NCBI RefSeq assembly: GCF_003286415.2
Contig: NZ_CP043450.1
Coordinates: forward strand, 6,076,001-6,140,000
Source of the DNA: Mucilaginibacter rubeus
GTDB lineage: Bacteria > Bacteroidota > Bacteroidia > Sphingobacteriales > Sphingobacteriaceae
Reading direction: 5' to 3'
Length of the DNA: 64,000 nucleotides
In this document: positions 9,223-17,228 of the stretch, one piece after another
How positions within the stretch are numbered: position 1 is the stretch's first letter
Layout: each line of letters begins with the position of its first letter
Position numbers and translations under genes: made by a program
The notes under the pieces: generated by a model
The model's database searches: none
Told to the model about the DNA's origin: nothing
The model's input: the letters and a program-made list of their open reading frames with translations, nothing else

Positions 9223-9818
9223 TAGCGTTTCAGGCTGCGGCTTTCAGCCATGAATTCTTTGTAACCTTGATAGCGCTTCAATTTTTCATCATCCCCAGCC
9301 AAAATACGACTCAAATCAATTTCAGCATTGGAAGATGTAGCCAATTTTTTTTCAAATGCCTCTAACAAACCGTTTTCTGCCGCCGTTTGATGCCAGGGAG
9401 AATGCTCACGATGTGTTAATCGTATCAACTCATCTGCCGCAGTATATTTAAAAGTCGTTGCTATCTGTTCCATCAACTTCAACTCGTTATCACTAAACTC
9501 GTCATCAGAAAAGGCTTGCTTAGCCACCACATTGATCGTGCCATTTTCGTTCACCTTATCAATGTAGCGATCCAGGAGGATCGTTTCTCCTGTGATCTCC
9601 ACAAACAAGTCCCGCGATACTGGCCCTAAATGCCATGCATCAAAGCGAATATTAAAAAAGGGGACGCCGTATTTTTTAACTGAAGTTTCTTCAATCAGAT
9701 AGATCAATTTCAGCAATTTTGTTTTAGAAAGTTCCCCCATACGCTCGCACAAAAAAACTATGGCATTACCAAGTTTATCTATTTGTTCTAGAGTGTAAAT
9801 GTTTTCAGAGCTGAACAT
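9222..9818 (-). CDS. Panacea (SocA-like, DUF4065) antitoxin-domain protein
   Basis: 198 residues from ATG 9818. It shows the Panacea/DUF4065 pattern: GNAIVFLCERMGELSKTKLLKLIYLIE near the N-terminus, then FDAWHLGPVSRDLF, then a helical C-terminal half with LIRLTHREHSPWHQT. Proteins of this family neutralise diverse toxins or act as proteolytic adaptors (SocA). A longer frame opens at 9869, but the predicted transcription start lies downstream of it, so ATG 9818 is preferred. It is the first gene of a two-gene unit with the putative toxin. Antitoxins of this kind often autoregulate, and an inverted repeat GCTA-N7-TAGC lies between the -33 and -7 elements. Confidence 0.82.
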   Translation of the reverse strand: MFSSENIYTLEQIDKLGNAIVFLCERMGELSKTKLLKLIYLIEETSVKKYGVPFFNIRFDAWHLGPVSRDLFVEITGETILLDRYIDKVNENGTINVVAKQAFSDDEFSDNELKLMEQIATTFKYTAADELIRLTHREHSPWHQTAAENGLLEAFEKKLATSSNAEIDLSRILAGDDEKLKRYQGYKEFMAESRSLKR

Positions 9819-9858
9819 AAATGGTTGGAGGATAATTACAAATTTAGTGAAGAGATAC

Positions 9859-9890
9859 AAAGATAGCAAATGCTATTTAATTTAGCAAAC
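9859..9890 (-). promoter_or_regulatory. Promoter of the Panacea toxin-antitoxin unit
   Basis: On the minus strand: TTTG (9887-9890), 20-base spacer, TATCTTTG (9859-9866), an excellent match to the Bacteroidota consensus. The spacer holds an inverted repeat (GCTA, seven bases, TAGC) that could be an operator for autoregulation. Confidence 0.65.
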
Positions 9891-9957
9891 AATACGAAAC
9901 TTATAACATACTGCTGTTAAATTTCTATCTGCGACCTGACAAGAACTTCAACCATCT

Positions 9958-10365
9958 TTACTTTACCACCTCGCTTACCAAAATAATAGGAGTTACATTA
10001 GTGTAATTTGCAAAATCCGAACGAATGGTGCCTATATTAGGCGCTATAGCCGCTTGATATTTGCTTAGGCTTTTTACATAAAAAGTACCAATAGCCATAA
10101 AAGGCAACGGTTGGTTAGGAACACCGCTGGCAATTCCCTTTTCAATAGTATATTTAACCAAATTTGATCCTAAAAACCGTGCTACCATGGGCATGTGTTT
10201 GGTTTCATAATACTCCATATTAAAGGTTTTACCTTCGGCGTAGGGATACATGATGGATATTTTAACTAAACCTTTTTCAACAGTAACTGTGTTTTGTTTT
10301 TCCTGACCAAATACAGTAAAACAAGTAGCAAAGAGGAAAAATGACAAAATGAGTCTTAATTTCAT
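9958..10365 (-). CDS. Exported EthD-family protein
   Basis: 135 residues from ATG 10365, which gives a clean signal peptide (MKLRLILSFFLFATCFTVFG). The mature part has the EthD/dimeric alpha-beta barrel pattern: ISIMYPYAEGKTFNMEYYETKHMPMVARFLG, that is, the Y-x-x-x-H-x-P core, then GVPNQPLPFMAIGTFYV. EthD proteins are usually cytoplasmic and accompany degradation enzymes, so the periplasmic targeting is the notable point. Enzyme activity is not established for the family. It is a single gene, upstream of which lies the tRNA-fMet. Confidence 0.75.
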   Translation of the reverse strand: MKLRLILSFFLFATCFTVFGQEKQNTVTVEKGLVKISIMYPYAEGKTFNMEYYETKHMPMVARFLGSNLVKYTIEKGIASGVPNQPLPFMAIGTFYVKSLSKYQAAIAPNIGTIRSDFANYTNVTPIILVSEVVK

Positions 10366-10520
10366 AACTGGTTTAATTAAATGATAAAGCATTCTTTTCT
10401 AAGAGATTACACAATATTAAAAGAAAAGACTTTATTCCCAAAACGTTATGCTGATTAATATTTGAAGTTTATAATTTCCACGAATTGGTATACCGGAAGA
10501 TTTCAGATGTAGTGCAAAAC

Positions 10521-10548
10521 AAAAAAGCCTCAAACTTTCATTTGAGGC
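10521..10548 (-). terminator. Intrinsic terminator of tRNA-fMet
   Basis: An 8-bp perfect stem (GCCTCAAA / TTTGAGGC, loop of 6) is followed on the minus strand by TTTTTTG. It lies just after the tRNA. Confidence 0.75.
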
Positions 10549-10560
10549 TTTCATTCTTCG

Positions 10561-10633
<73 letters not shown>

Positions 10634-10722
10634 CTGTATTTTGTGCTATATATTTGAGATCCGGTCATAACCCCGGAAAGGTCCTTCCAATTATCAAAAT
10701 GCAAATTTGCACTCCGTTTTAA

Positions 10723-10761
10723 TTGGACTGCAAAGATATAATTCGTTTCTTTGCAGTCCAA
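10723..10761. promoter_or_regulatory. Palindromic bidirectional promoter between tRNA-fMet and era
   Basis: Two perfect 14-base arms in inverted orientation (TTGGACTGCAAAGA at 10723-10736 and its complement at 10748-10761) surround an 11-base centre. Leftward, the DNA reads TTTG (10759-10762), 20 bases, TATCTTTG (10731-10738) for the tRNA. Rightward, TTGG (10723-10726), 19 bases, TTTCTTTG (10746-10753) can serve era. Each arm carries the -33 element of one promoter and the -7 of the other. Confidence 0.6.
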
Positions 10762-10783
10762 ATATATTTTTAATTATTTTTCT

Positions 10784-11662
10784 ATGGCTCATCAGGCAGG
10801 TTTTGTAAGTATAATAGGTAAACCCAACGCAGGGAAATCAACCCTTATGAACGCGCTGGTGGGCGAAAAAATGTCCATCATCACTCCAAAAGCGCAAACT
10901 ACGCGTCACCGTATTTTGGGTATTGTGAACGATGAAAACTACCAAATCGTATTTTCGGACACGCCCGGCGTTATTAAACCACATTATGCCCTGCACGAGA
11001 GCATGATGCACCAGGTTGACGGCTCTATTGTTGATGCCGACCTTATTTTATTGGTTACCGATATTTATGAGGAATATGACGAAGCCGACGTTCTTAAAAA
11101 ACTGGAACGCTCGTCTGCCCCTCTTGCCATCCTGATCAACAAAATTGACCAGAGTGATGAGGAAACAGTTAAAAAGAAGGTTGAGTTCTGGAAAGAGAAA
11201 TTAAACCCTAAAGCCATTTTCGCCATATCGGCATTGCATGGGCATAACATTAAAGCCATCATGGATTTCGTGATCGAAAACCTGCCGGAGCATGCAGCGT
11301 ATTACGAAAAAGATGCCCTGACGGATCGTAACGACCGCTTCTTTGCTTCAGAAATGATCCGCGAGCAGGTGTTTAAACAATACAAAAAAGAAATTCCTTA
11401 CAGTACCGAGGTTATCGTGACTGCGTTTATTGAAGGAGAAAAGCTATACCGCATCAGCGCCGAGATCATTGTTGAGCGTGAATCGCAAAAAAACATCATC
11501 ATAGGTAAAGGCGGCGAAATGCTCAAGATCACCGGTACCTATGCCCGCCGCTCCATGGAAGACTTTTTTCAGCGTAAGATATTCCTGGAAATGTTTGTAA
11601 AAGTGATCCCCGACTGGCGCACCAAGAAGAACTATCTTAAACAGTTCGGGTACGAGGGATAG
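10784..11662 (+). CDS. era: GTPase Era
   Basis: 292 residues from ATG 10784 (a TTG at 10751 in frame would add 11 poorly conserved residues). The N-terminal GTPase domain has G1 GKPNAGKS, the switch sequence TPKAQTTRHR, G3 DTPG and G4 NKID. The C-terminal KH domain has IIIGKGGEMLKITGTYAR. Era binds the 3' end of 16S rRNA and assists maturation of the 30S subunit, coupled to cell growth. The length is normal for the family. It is the first of two adjacent GTPase genes involved in ribosome assembly (era, der), separated by a repeat-rich spacer with its own hairpin, so they are probably separate transcripts. Confidence 0.96.
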   Translation: MAHQAGFVSIIGKPNAGKSTLMNALVGEKMSIITPKAQTTRHRILGIVNDENYQIVFSDTPGVIKPHYALHESMMHQVDGSIVDADLILLVTDIYEEYDEADVLKKLERSSAPLAILINKIDQSDEETVKKKVEFWKEKLNPKAIFAISALHGHNIKAIMDFVIENLPEHAAYYEKDALTDRNDRFFASEMIREQVFKQYKKEIPYSTEVIVTAFIEGEKLYRISAEIIVERESQKNIIIGKGGEMLKITGTYARRSMEDFFQRKIFLEMFVKVIPDWRTKKNYLKQFGYEG

Positions 11663-11853
11663 ATATGAGAATTGAGATGTGAGATTGGAGACAATGCTCA
11701 CTCTTAATTTTTAAACCACTAGTTTAAGACAAGAATATTGAGGCGAAAGATTTGAGATAAATCTTTCGCCCTGTTTATAAAGCATTAATTTTGATGTTGA
11801 TTTTGGATGAATATGAAGCCCGGTCTCATATCTCAAATCTCACATCTCAAATC
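11661..11853. repeat. Spacer with paired GAGATATGAGAT-type word repeats
   Basis: The left flank (11661-11692) is built of GAGAT/TGAGA words. The right flank (11823-11853) is the same word set in inverted orientation and stops eight bases before the der start codon. The whole could fold back on itself. The same arrangement occurs before metH (18921-19070). Confidence 0.7.
11742..11770 (+). terminator. Hairpin after era
   Basis: A perfect 12-bp stem (GGCGAAAGATTT with its complement, loop GAGAT) is followed by CTGTTTAT. It could end the era transcript; the T-tract is poor. Confidence 0.45.
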
Positions 11854-11861
11854 CAAACAAT

Positions 11862-13163
11862 ATGAGTAACATAGTAGCCATTGTGGGCAGGCCCAACGTA
11901 GGCAAATCAACATTATATAACCGTTTAACCGAAAGTCGCAAGGCTATTGTCGATGACTTTAGCGGCGTTACACGCGACAGGCATTACGGTGTTGCCGAAT
12001 GGCTTAACCATAACTTTACGGTTATTGACACCGGTGGCTACGTTGCCAATTCTGACGATGTTTTTGAAGCGGCCATCCGTGAGCAGGTTGACATCGCGAT
12101 TGAAGAGGCTACCGTGATCCTGTTTGTTGTGGATGTTACCACCGGCATTACCGATCTTGACGACGAGATTGCTAACCGCCTGCGCAAAAGCAAAAAACCG
12201 GTTTTTGTTGTAGTAAACAAACTGGACAATAACAACCAGGTTGCCGATGCCATGGTATTTTACAGTCTCGGTCTTGGTGAGATCTTTACCATATCATCAA
12301 TGACAGGTTCAGGCACAGGCGAATTGCTTGATGAAGTAGTAAAACACTTTGAAGATGAAGTGCTGGAAGAAAACACCCGCCCTAAATACGCCATTGTTGG
12401 TCGTCCTAACGTAGGTAAATCATCTATTATCAATGCCCTTATTGGTAAAGACCGCAACATTGTTACCCCGATAGCCGGTACCACCCGTGATTCTATCCAC
12501 ATACATTATAACCAATATGGTCATGATTTTATGCTGATAGACACCGCCGGTATGCGTAAAAAAACCAAGGTTAAAGAGAATATCGAGTTTTACTCGGTGA
12601 TGCGTACCATCAAGGCATTGGAAGAGGCCGATGTTATCATCCTGATGATTGACGCTGTCGAAGGTTTTGAATCGCAGGATATCAACATCTTCCACCTGGC
12701 CGAAAAGAATAAAAAAGGCGTGGTTATCGTAGTTAACAAATGGGATTTGATTGAGAAGAACAGCAAAACCATTAAAGTTTTTGAAGAGCAGATCCGCGAT
12801 AAGATAGCCCCTTTTACTGATGTACCTATTGTATTTACTTCGGTAACCGAAAAGCAAAGGGTATTAAAAGTGATTGATGTGGCCAACCAGGTTTACCAGA
12901 ACCGCGCCCGCAAAATACCTACTTCAAAACTGAACGAGGTGATGCTGCCGATTATCGAAAACTATCCTCCGCCATCGATAAAAGGTAAATACGTAAAAAT
13001 TAAATACATTACCCAAATTGCAGGTACTTCGCCAATGTTCGCGTTTTTCTGCAATTTACCGCAATACGTTAAAGAACCTTACTACCGCTTTATTGAAAAT
13101 AAGCTCCGCGAAAACTTCGATTTTTCAGGCGCGCCAATACAAGTTTGGTTCAGGCAGAAATAA
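11862..13163 (+). CDS. der: GTPase Der (EngA), double Era-like domain
   Basis: 433 residues. Two tandem GTPase domains, each with GRPNVGKS (residues about 8-16 and 180-188), DTGG or DTAG, and NKLD or NKWD motifs, are followed by the KH-like C-terminal domain (about 350-433). This is the diagnostic layout of Der, an essential factor for 50S subunit assembly. The start ATG 11862 gives MSNIVAIVGRPNVGKS. Its 5' untranslated region consists of the GAGATATGAGAT repeat up to eight bases from the start codon. Confidence 0.96.
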   Translation: MSNIVAIVGRPNVGKSTLYNRLTESRKAIVDDFSGVTRDRHYGVAEWLNHNFTVIDTGGYVANSDDVFEAAIREQVDIAIEEATVILFVVDVTTGITDLDDEIANRLRKSKKPVFVVVNKLDNNNQVADAMVFYSLGLGEIFTISSMTGSGTGELLDEVVKHFEDEVLEENTRPKYAIVGRPNVGKSSIINALIGKDRNIVTPIAGTTRDSIHIHYNQYGHDFMLIDTAGMRKKTKVKENIEFYSVMRTIKALEEADVIILMIDAVEGFESQDINIFHLAEKNKKGVVIVVNKWDLIEKNSKTIKVFEEQIRDKIAPFTDVPIVFTSVTEKQRVLKVIDVANQVYQNRARKIPTSKLNEVMLPIIENYPPPSIKGKYVKIKYITQIAGTSPMFAFFCNLPQYVKEPYYRFIENKLRENFDFSGAPIQVWFRQK

Positions 13164-13166
13164 GAA

Positions 13167-13215
13167 ACAGAACCTTGATTTTTAGGACTTGAGGATTAAC
13201 TTGAGTTTTATCCTT
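13167..13215 (+). repeat. CAGAACCTTGATTTTTAGGA spacer repeat, copy 1
   Basis: Begins three bases after the der stop and contains AGAACCTTGATT and GGATTAA words. A second, folded copy lies at 32229-32310. Confidence 0.5.
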
Positions 13216-13247
13216 ATAAAATCCAGACTTACAAAGTTTCATCACCT

Positions 13248-13332
13248 CGTCATTGCGAGGAACGAAGCAATCCCCAATTTGCAGGTTCGCCCTGTATAGT
13301 CCGCGATTGCTTCGTTCCTTACAGCAATGACG
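13248..13332. repeat. TCATTGCGAGGAACGAAGCAA imperfect palindrome (REP/MITE-like), copy A
   Basis: The arms CGTCATTGCGAGGAACGAAG (from 13248) and the complementary GATTGCTTCGTTCC...CAATGACG (13305-13332) enclose a short centre. A related copy is at 24297-24387 and a fragment (CCTCGCAATGACGAG) at about 17807-17821. No ORF is inside. Such intergenic palindromes occur in many Bacteroidota and other genomes. Confidence 0.8.
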
Positions 13333-13352
13333 TTTTTATTTTATATAGTTCA

Positions 13353-13383
13353 GATTTACGAAGTTTTAAAAACTTCGTAAATC
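13353..13383. repeat. 31-nt perfect palindrome GATTTACGAAGTTTT
   Basis: A 15-base arm, one central A and the complementary arm. A degenerate direct copy of its left half (CAGACTTACAAAGTTT) precedes the REP element at 13226-13241, so the REP-like repeat appears nested between related flanks. Confidence 0.6.
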
Positions 13384-13458
13384 TCCCCATCCCAAGTCTC
13401 TTCATCATATCAAAGCCATCAAATACCTTGCATTTGTGACTGTCTTATTTTGTCACTT

Positions 13459-13499
13459 CAAAAACACAAAATGCAACTAAGTTGCATTTTGTGTTTTTG
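13459..13499. promoter_or_regulatory. 41-nt perfect palindromic operator upstream of the thioredoxin-reductase-like gene
   Basis: 20-base arms are perfectly complementary around a single A (arms 13459-13478 and 13480-13499; core ATGCAACTAAGTTGCAT). The right arm contains the predicted -33 TTG (13482-13484), followed after 20 bases by TATCTTTA (13505-13512). A dimeric repressor or activator bound here would overlap the promoter. The core GCAACT...AGTTGC recurs in the ArsR operator at 43541-43592. Confidence 0.65.
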
Positions 13500-13533
13500 G
13501 CATTTATCTTTATCGCTATTAACCCCATATCAT

Positions 13534-14445
13534 ATGAAGGATTTTGATGTGATCATTATCGGCGGTAGCAGTGCCGGTTTATCTTCTGGCATGGCTTTAG
13601 GCCGGGCTATGCGAAAAATATTAATTATCGATAGCGGCAAGCCCTGCAATAGCCAAACGCCCCACTCCCACAACTTTTTCACCCGCGACGGTCAAACCCC
13701 GCATGAGATTTTGACCATAGCCCGCGAGCAGACATTGAAATACCCAACTGTTACACTCCTCCATAGTGAAGCAACTCATTGCAGCCCAATAACAAACGGC
13801 TTTGAGGTTAGCACAAGATCAGGAGAAACCTTCAGCACAAAAAAGGTTATCCTGGCTGCAGGGATCAAAGATCAGATGCCGGATATCCCGGGCTTTGCCG
13901 AATGCTGGGGTATATCGGTTATCCATTGCCCCTACTGCCATGGTTACGAATACGGCCATCAGCGTACCGGAATCTTTGCCAATGGCGAAACCGCTTTCGA
14001 AATGGCTAAACTTATCTCCAACTGGACAAAAGATCTCACCTTGTTTACCAATGGCAAATCAACGCTAACCGAAGAGCAGCAAGCCATCATCCATAACAAT
14101 GACATTCAAATTGTAGAGGATGAGATAGAAGCACTTGACCAGCACAACGGCCAAATAAATGCCCTCCGGTTACGTAATGGTTCCGAAATAAAGTTAAAAG
14201 CACTATATGCAAGGCTCCCATTTACACAACATAGTGATATCGCCTTGCAGCTGGGTTGCCAATTTACCGAACAAGGTCATATTCAGGTTGACGCAAAGCA
14301 AAAAACAACGATACCCGGTATTTACGCTGCCGGCGACAGTGCCTCGGGCATTCGCTCAATAGCCAACGGGGTTAACAGCGGCACAATGGCAGGGGTTATG
14401 GCAAATCTGGAATTGATTGATGAAGTTTTTCTTGTAAAGGAATAA
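13534..14445 (+). CDS. Thioredoxin-reductase-like NAD(P)/FAD-dependent oxidoreductase
   Basis: 303 residues from ATG 13534 (an upstream frame from 13450 runs through the operator and is not used). FAD-binding IIGGSSAGLSSGMALGRA is followed by a central NAD(P) domain with the redox-like motif HCPYCHGYEY and a C-terminal FAD motif IPGIYAAGDSAS. It resembles low-molecular-weight thioredoxin reductases of the HCPYCxGYE subgroup, seen also in gliotoxin/holomycin-type dithiol oxidases and many bacterial proteins of unknown substrate. Cytoplasmic. It is a single gene with its own strongly palindromic operator, which suggests control by a redox or toxicant-sensing repressor that is not adjacent. Confidence 0.85.
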   Translation: MKDFDVIIIGGSSAGLSSGMALGRAMRKILIIDSGKPCNSQTPHSHNFFTRDGQTPHEILTIAREQTLKYPTVTLLHSEATHCSPITNGFEVSTRSGETFSTKKVILAAGIKDQMPDIPGFAECWGISVIHCPYCHGYEYGHQRTGIFANGETAFEMAKLISNWTKDLTLFTNGKSTLTEEQQAIIHNNDIQIVEDEIEALDQHNGQINALRLRNGSEIKLKALYARLPFTQHSDIALQLGCQFTEQGHIQVDAKQKTTIPGIYAAGDSASGIRSIANGVNSGTMAGVMANLELIDEVFLVKE

Positions 14446-14464
14446 GGAAAGTATTCACAAACTG

Positions 14465-14606
14465 TCGTCATTTCGACGAACAAGCATTGGATTTTGTGAC
14501 TGCCGTGAGGAGAAATCTTGTACGACCTGTATCTACAAGGTTATGGCGTACAAGATTTCTCTTTCGCCCCTGCGCCAGGTCCTCCCACAGCTCACTCGAA
14601 ATGACA
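14465..14606. repeat. GTCATTTCGA...TCGAAATGAC palindromic element (REP/MITE-like), copy B
   Basis: The outer arms TCGTCATTTCGA (14465) and TCGAAATGAC (to 14606) and the inner arms GAAATCTTGTACG / GTACAAGATTTC form a long imperfect hairpin between convergent genes. It has the same general design as copies A and C but a different sequence. It may also act as terminator for both genes. Confidence 0.75.
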
Positions 14607-14622
14607 ATTTTTGATTAGAACT

Positions 14623-16209
14623 TTACTGCTCCAGCCCTTTTTTAAAGGTTACATCATCGGCATTGATCACTTTAAAGTAGGCATTATCTCCCCATTTAAA
14701 ACGCGCCGTCTGGGCTTTTAGAATAGTTTTGATCGGATCCCTCGAAATCTTCACTTCACGCGAATCCATCTCTTTAATGGTTTGCGAAGCATACAGGATA
14801 AATTTATCCACGTCATCGTTGCTAACGGCATATTGTTTTAAAAACTCCGCTTCGGTAGGATATTTCTTTAGCAATGGTTGCTGACGGTCGATAACGTAAG
14901 CTGTAAACAATTGCTGCTGGCTCAAATCCTGGATAAGCGGAGTGAATTTGCTGGTATCTGCCGGTACAAAAACATCGGGCATGATACCTCCGCCACTAAA
15001 AACCTTGCGACCGCTTGAAGTATGATATGATGGGGTTCCTTTGAAAACGCTGTCATTCAGGTTGCTTTGCTCCGAAAACAGCTCGCCCTTTTGCATGCGC
15101 TGGGCCAGCTCATTGCGATAACTGTCAACCCCATTTTTGTATGATTTCTGGATAGACCTGCCCGAAGGGGTATAATACCTCGCCACCGTTAAATTCACTG
15201 CCGAACCGTCGTCAAAAGCAAATTGCTGTTGCACCAGGCCTTTACCAAACGACCGGCGGCCAACAATAGTAGCCCTGTCCAGGTCTTGCAATGCACCGGC
15301 TAAAATTTCACTTGCCGAGGCCGAATACTCATCAATAAGCACAGTAAGTTGCCCTTTCTGGAACATGCCCGAATCGGTAGCAAAATAATCGGTACGGGGC
15401 TCATGGATACCTTTGGTATAAACTATCAGTTTTCCTTCGGTTAAAAATTCATCAGCTAAGGAAGTAGCAGCATTGAGGTACCCCCCGCCATTGCCACGCA
15501 GATCGAGCAGTAGTTTATCCATGCCGTCAATTTTCAGTTCGGTTAAAGCCTTCCTGAAATCAACATCGGTAGTAGCCGAAAATTTGCTGATCTTGATATA
15601 ACCGGTCTTAGCATCGGCCATATATGCGGCATCAACACTGCTTAAATCTACATGGTCGCGTTTAACACTAAGCACTTTTAAATCATTGCTTAAAGGCGGA
15701 ACCACGGTCAGTTTTATTTCCTCATCCTTATCGCCCCTAAAAACTTTATTGATACGGGTTGCTGTAAGCTTGCTACCCGAAAACTTTTGATCATCAACAT
15801 TAATTACCTTACTGCCTACCAGCAACCCAGCCTTTTCGGCCGGGCCGCCCGCATAAACCTGCGTAATGATCAGCGTATCGCGCAGCAGCTGATATTCGAT
15901 ACCGATACCGTTAAAGCCACCATCCAACCGTTCGTTTATAGATTGTGCCTGCTGTTTGGGTAAGTAAAGCGAATGCGGGTCGAGGTTTTGAAGCAGATTA
16001 TTAACCGATACACCTTCAATGCTGTCAATGTTTACACTGTCAACATAATTACGGTCGACCAGTTGCAGCACCTTGGCAATTTTGCTGTTCGCTGTAAATG
16101 AAAGGCCGAGGTTATGGGTCGCAAAATCCCTGTTAAGCAACAAGCCTATCATTATCCCCAAAAATAGCAGGATCATTGTCCGGAAAATTACACCCGCGGT
16201 CCTCTTCAT
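14623..16209 (-). CDS. S41-family C-terminal processing peptidase (CtpA-like)
   Basis: 528 residues. An N-terminal membrane anchor (about 8-27, ILLFLGIMIGLLL) leads to a periplasmic region with a PDZ domain (about 85-165, GFNGIGIEYQLL, AGGPAEKAGLLVGSKV). The S41 protease domain carries the nucleophile Ser in DEYSASASEILAGAL and the catalytic Lys in GRRSFGKGLVQQ. These proteases trim or degrade periplasmic and lipid-anchored proteins from their C-termini. The length fits the family. It is divergent from murQ; a TAACTTTG -7 element lies at 16221-16228 on the coding strand. Confidence 0.93.
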   Translation of the reverse strand: MKRTAGVIFRTMILLFLGIMIGLLLNRDFATHNLGLSFTANSKIAKVLQLVDRNYVDSVNIDSIEGVSVNNLLQNLDPHSLYLPKQQAQSINERLDGGFNGIGIEYQLLRDTLIITQVYAGGPAEKAGLLVGSKVINVDDQKFSGSKLTATRINKVFRGDKDEEIKLTVVPPLSNDLKVLSVKRDHVDLSSVDAAYMADAKTGYIKISKFSATTDVDFRKALTELKIDGMDKLLLDLRGNGGGYLNAATSLADEFLTEGKLIVYTKGIHEPRTDYFATDSGMFQKGQLTVLIDEYSASASEILAGALQDLDRATIVGRRSFGKGLVQQQFAFDDGSAVNLTVARYYTPSGRSIQKSYKNGVDSYRNELAQRMQKGELFSEQSNLNDSVFKGTPSYHTSSGRKVFSGGGIMPDVFVPADTSKFTPLIQDLSQQQLFTAYVIDRQQPLLKKYPTEAEFLKQYAVSNDDVDKFILYASQTIKEMDSREVKISRDPIKTILKAQTARFKWGDNAYFKVINADDVTFKKGLEQ

Positions 16210-16220
16210 AACTTATAACA

Positions 16221-16228
16221 CAAAGTTA
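16221..16228 (-). promoter_or_regulatory. -7 element for the S41 peptidase gene
   Basis: Minus-strand TAACTTTG matches TAnnTTTG and lies 12 bases upstream of the ATG at 16209, giving a very short leader. No good -33 is seen. Confidence 0.4.
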
Positions 16229-16315
16229 ACAATTGCAAGGCCAATATTTTTTACCTGCATCCTTGCATTTGATGAATTTTACCGAATTTTGTTATAAAAT
16301 ATTTTAAAATAGGCT

Positions 16316-17122
16316 ATGGAAACCACCACCGAAAGGGAATCGCACTATAAAAACCTCGAAAAACAAACCGTACGTGAAATTTTAGAAAACATTAATAACG
16401 AGGATAAAACCGTTCCCCTTGCTGTGGAAAAGGCACTACCACAAATAGAAGCCCTGGCAACCATTACCGCCGAAAGGATGAAAAACGGTGGTCGTTTGTT
16501 TTACATAGGCGCCGGTACCAGTGGCCGTTTAGGTGTAGTTGATGCCTCAGAATGTCCGCCGACATTCGGCGTGCCGTTTGATATGGTTGTGGGCCTGATA
16601 GCCGGTGGCGACAGTGCTATCCGCAAAGCCGTTGAATTTGCCGAAGATGATGCCGTACAAGCCTGGAAAGACCTGGAAGCTTTTAATATAAATGATAAAG
16701 ACGTAGTGGTTGGCATTGCTGCTTCGGGCACTACGCCTTATGTGATTGGCGGCTTAAAAACGGCCAACGAACACAATATAGTTACCGGCTGCATTGTTTG
16801 TAATAGCGGCAGCCCGGTAGCGGCGGCAGCACAATACCCGGTTGAGGTAGTTACCGGACCCGAGTTTTTAACGGGATCAACCCGTATGAAAGCCGGCACC
16901 GCGCAAAAATTAGTTTTAAATATGCTAAGCACAAGCGTAATGATACAGCTTGGCCGCGTAAAAGGAAACAGGATGGTTGATATGCAATTAAGCAACCACA
17001 AACTGGTGAACAGGGGCACCCGCATGGTTATGGACGAAACCGGGCTGAATGAAGAAGAAGCAGCCGGGCTATTGAAACAATACGGCAGCGTACGAAGCGC
17101 TGTTGATCATTTTAAAAAATAA
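16316..17122 (+). CDS. murQ: N-acetylmuramic acid 6-phosphate etherase
   Basis: 268 residues with a SIS domain. Diagnostic motifs are LFYIGAGTSGRLGVVDASEC, ECPPTFGV and GPEFLTGSTRMKAGTAQK. MurQ removes the lactyl ether from MurNAc 6-phosphate to give GlcNAc 6-phosphate during recycling of cell-wall sugars in the cytoplasm. The protein is somewhat shorter than the ~300-residue enterobacterial enzyme, mainly at the C-terminal UBA-like region. No muropeptide transport or AnmK gene is adjacent. ATG 16316. Confidence 0.94.
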   Translation: METTTERESHYKNLEKQTVREILENINNEDKTVPLAVEKALPQIEALATITAERMKNGGRLFYIGAGTSGRLGVVDASECPPTFGVPFDMVVGLIAGGDSAIRKAVEFAEDDAVQAWKDLEAFNINDKDVVVGIAASGTTPYVIGGLKTANEHNIVTGCIVCNSGSPVAAAAQYPVEVVTGPEFLTGSTRMKAGTAQKLVLNMLSTSVMIQLGRVKGNRMVDMQLSNHKLVNRGTRMVMDETGLNEEEAAGLLKQYGSVRSAVDHFKK

Positions 17123-17125
17123 ACT

Positions 17126-17222
17126 GAATTTGAAGATGTGCTGATTTGGAAATTTGAAAATGCTCTACTGCATTCGATAAATTTTCAAATTCAAAAAATT
17201 CAGGTTCAGACAAATTTCGAAT
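17126..17222. repeat. AATTTGAAAATG-type paired spacer repeat
   Basis: The left part (GAATTTGAAGATGTGCTGATTTGG, AAATTTGAAAATG) and right part (CATTCGATAAATTTTCAAATTC) are imperfect inverted copies. This is another word-built fold-back spacer like those at 11661, 18921, 22777 and 30303. Confidence 0.6.
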
Positions 17223-17228
17223 TAAAAC

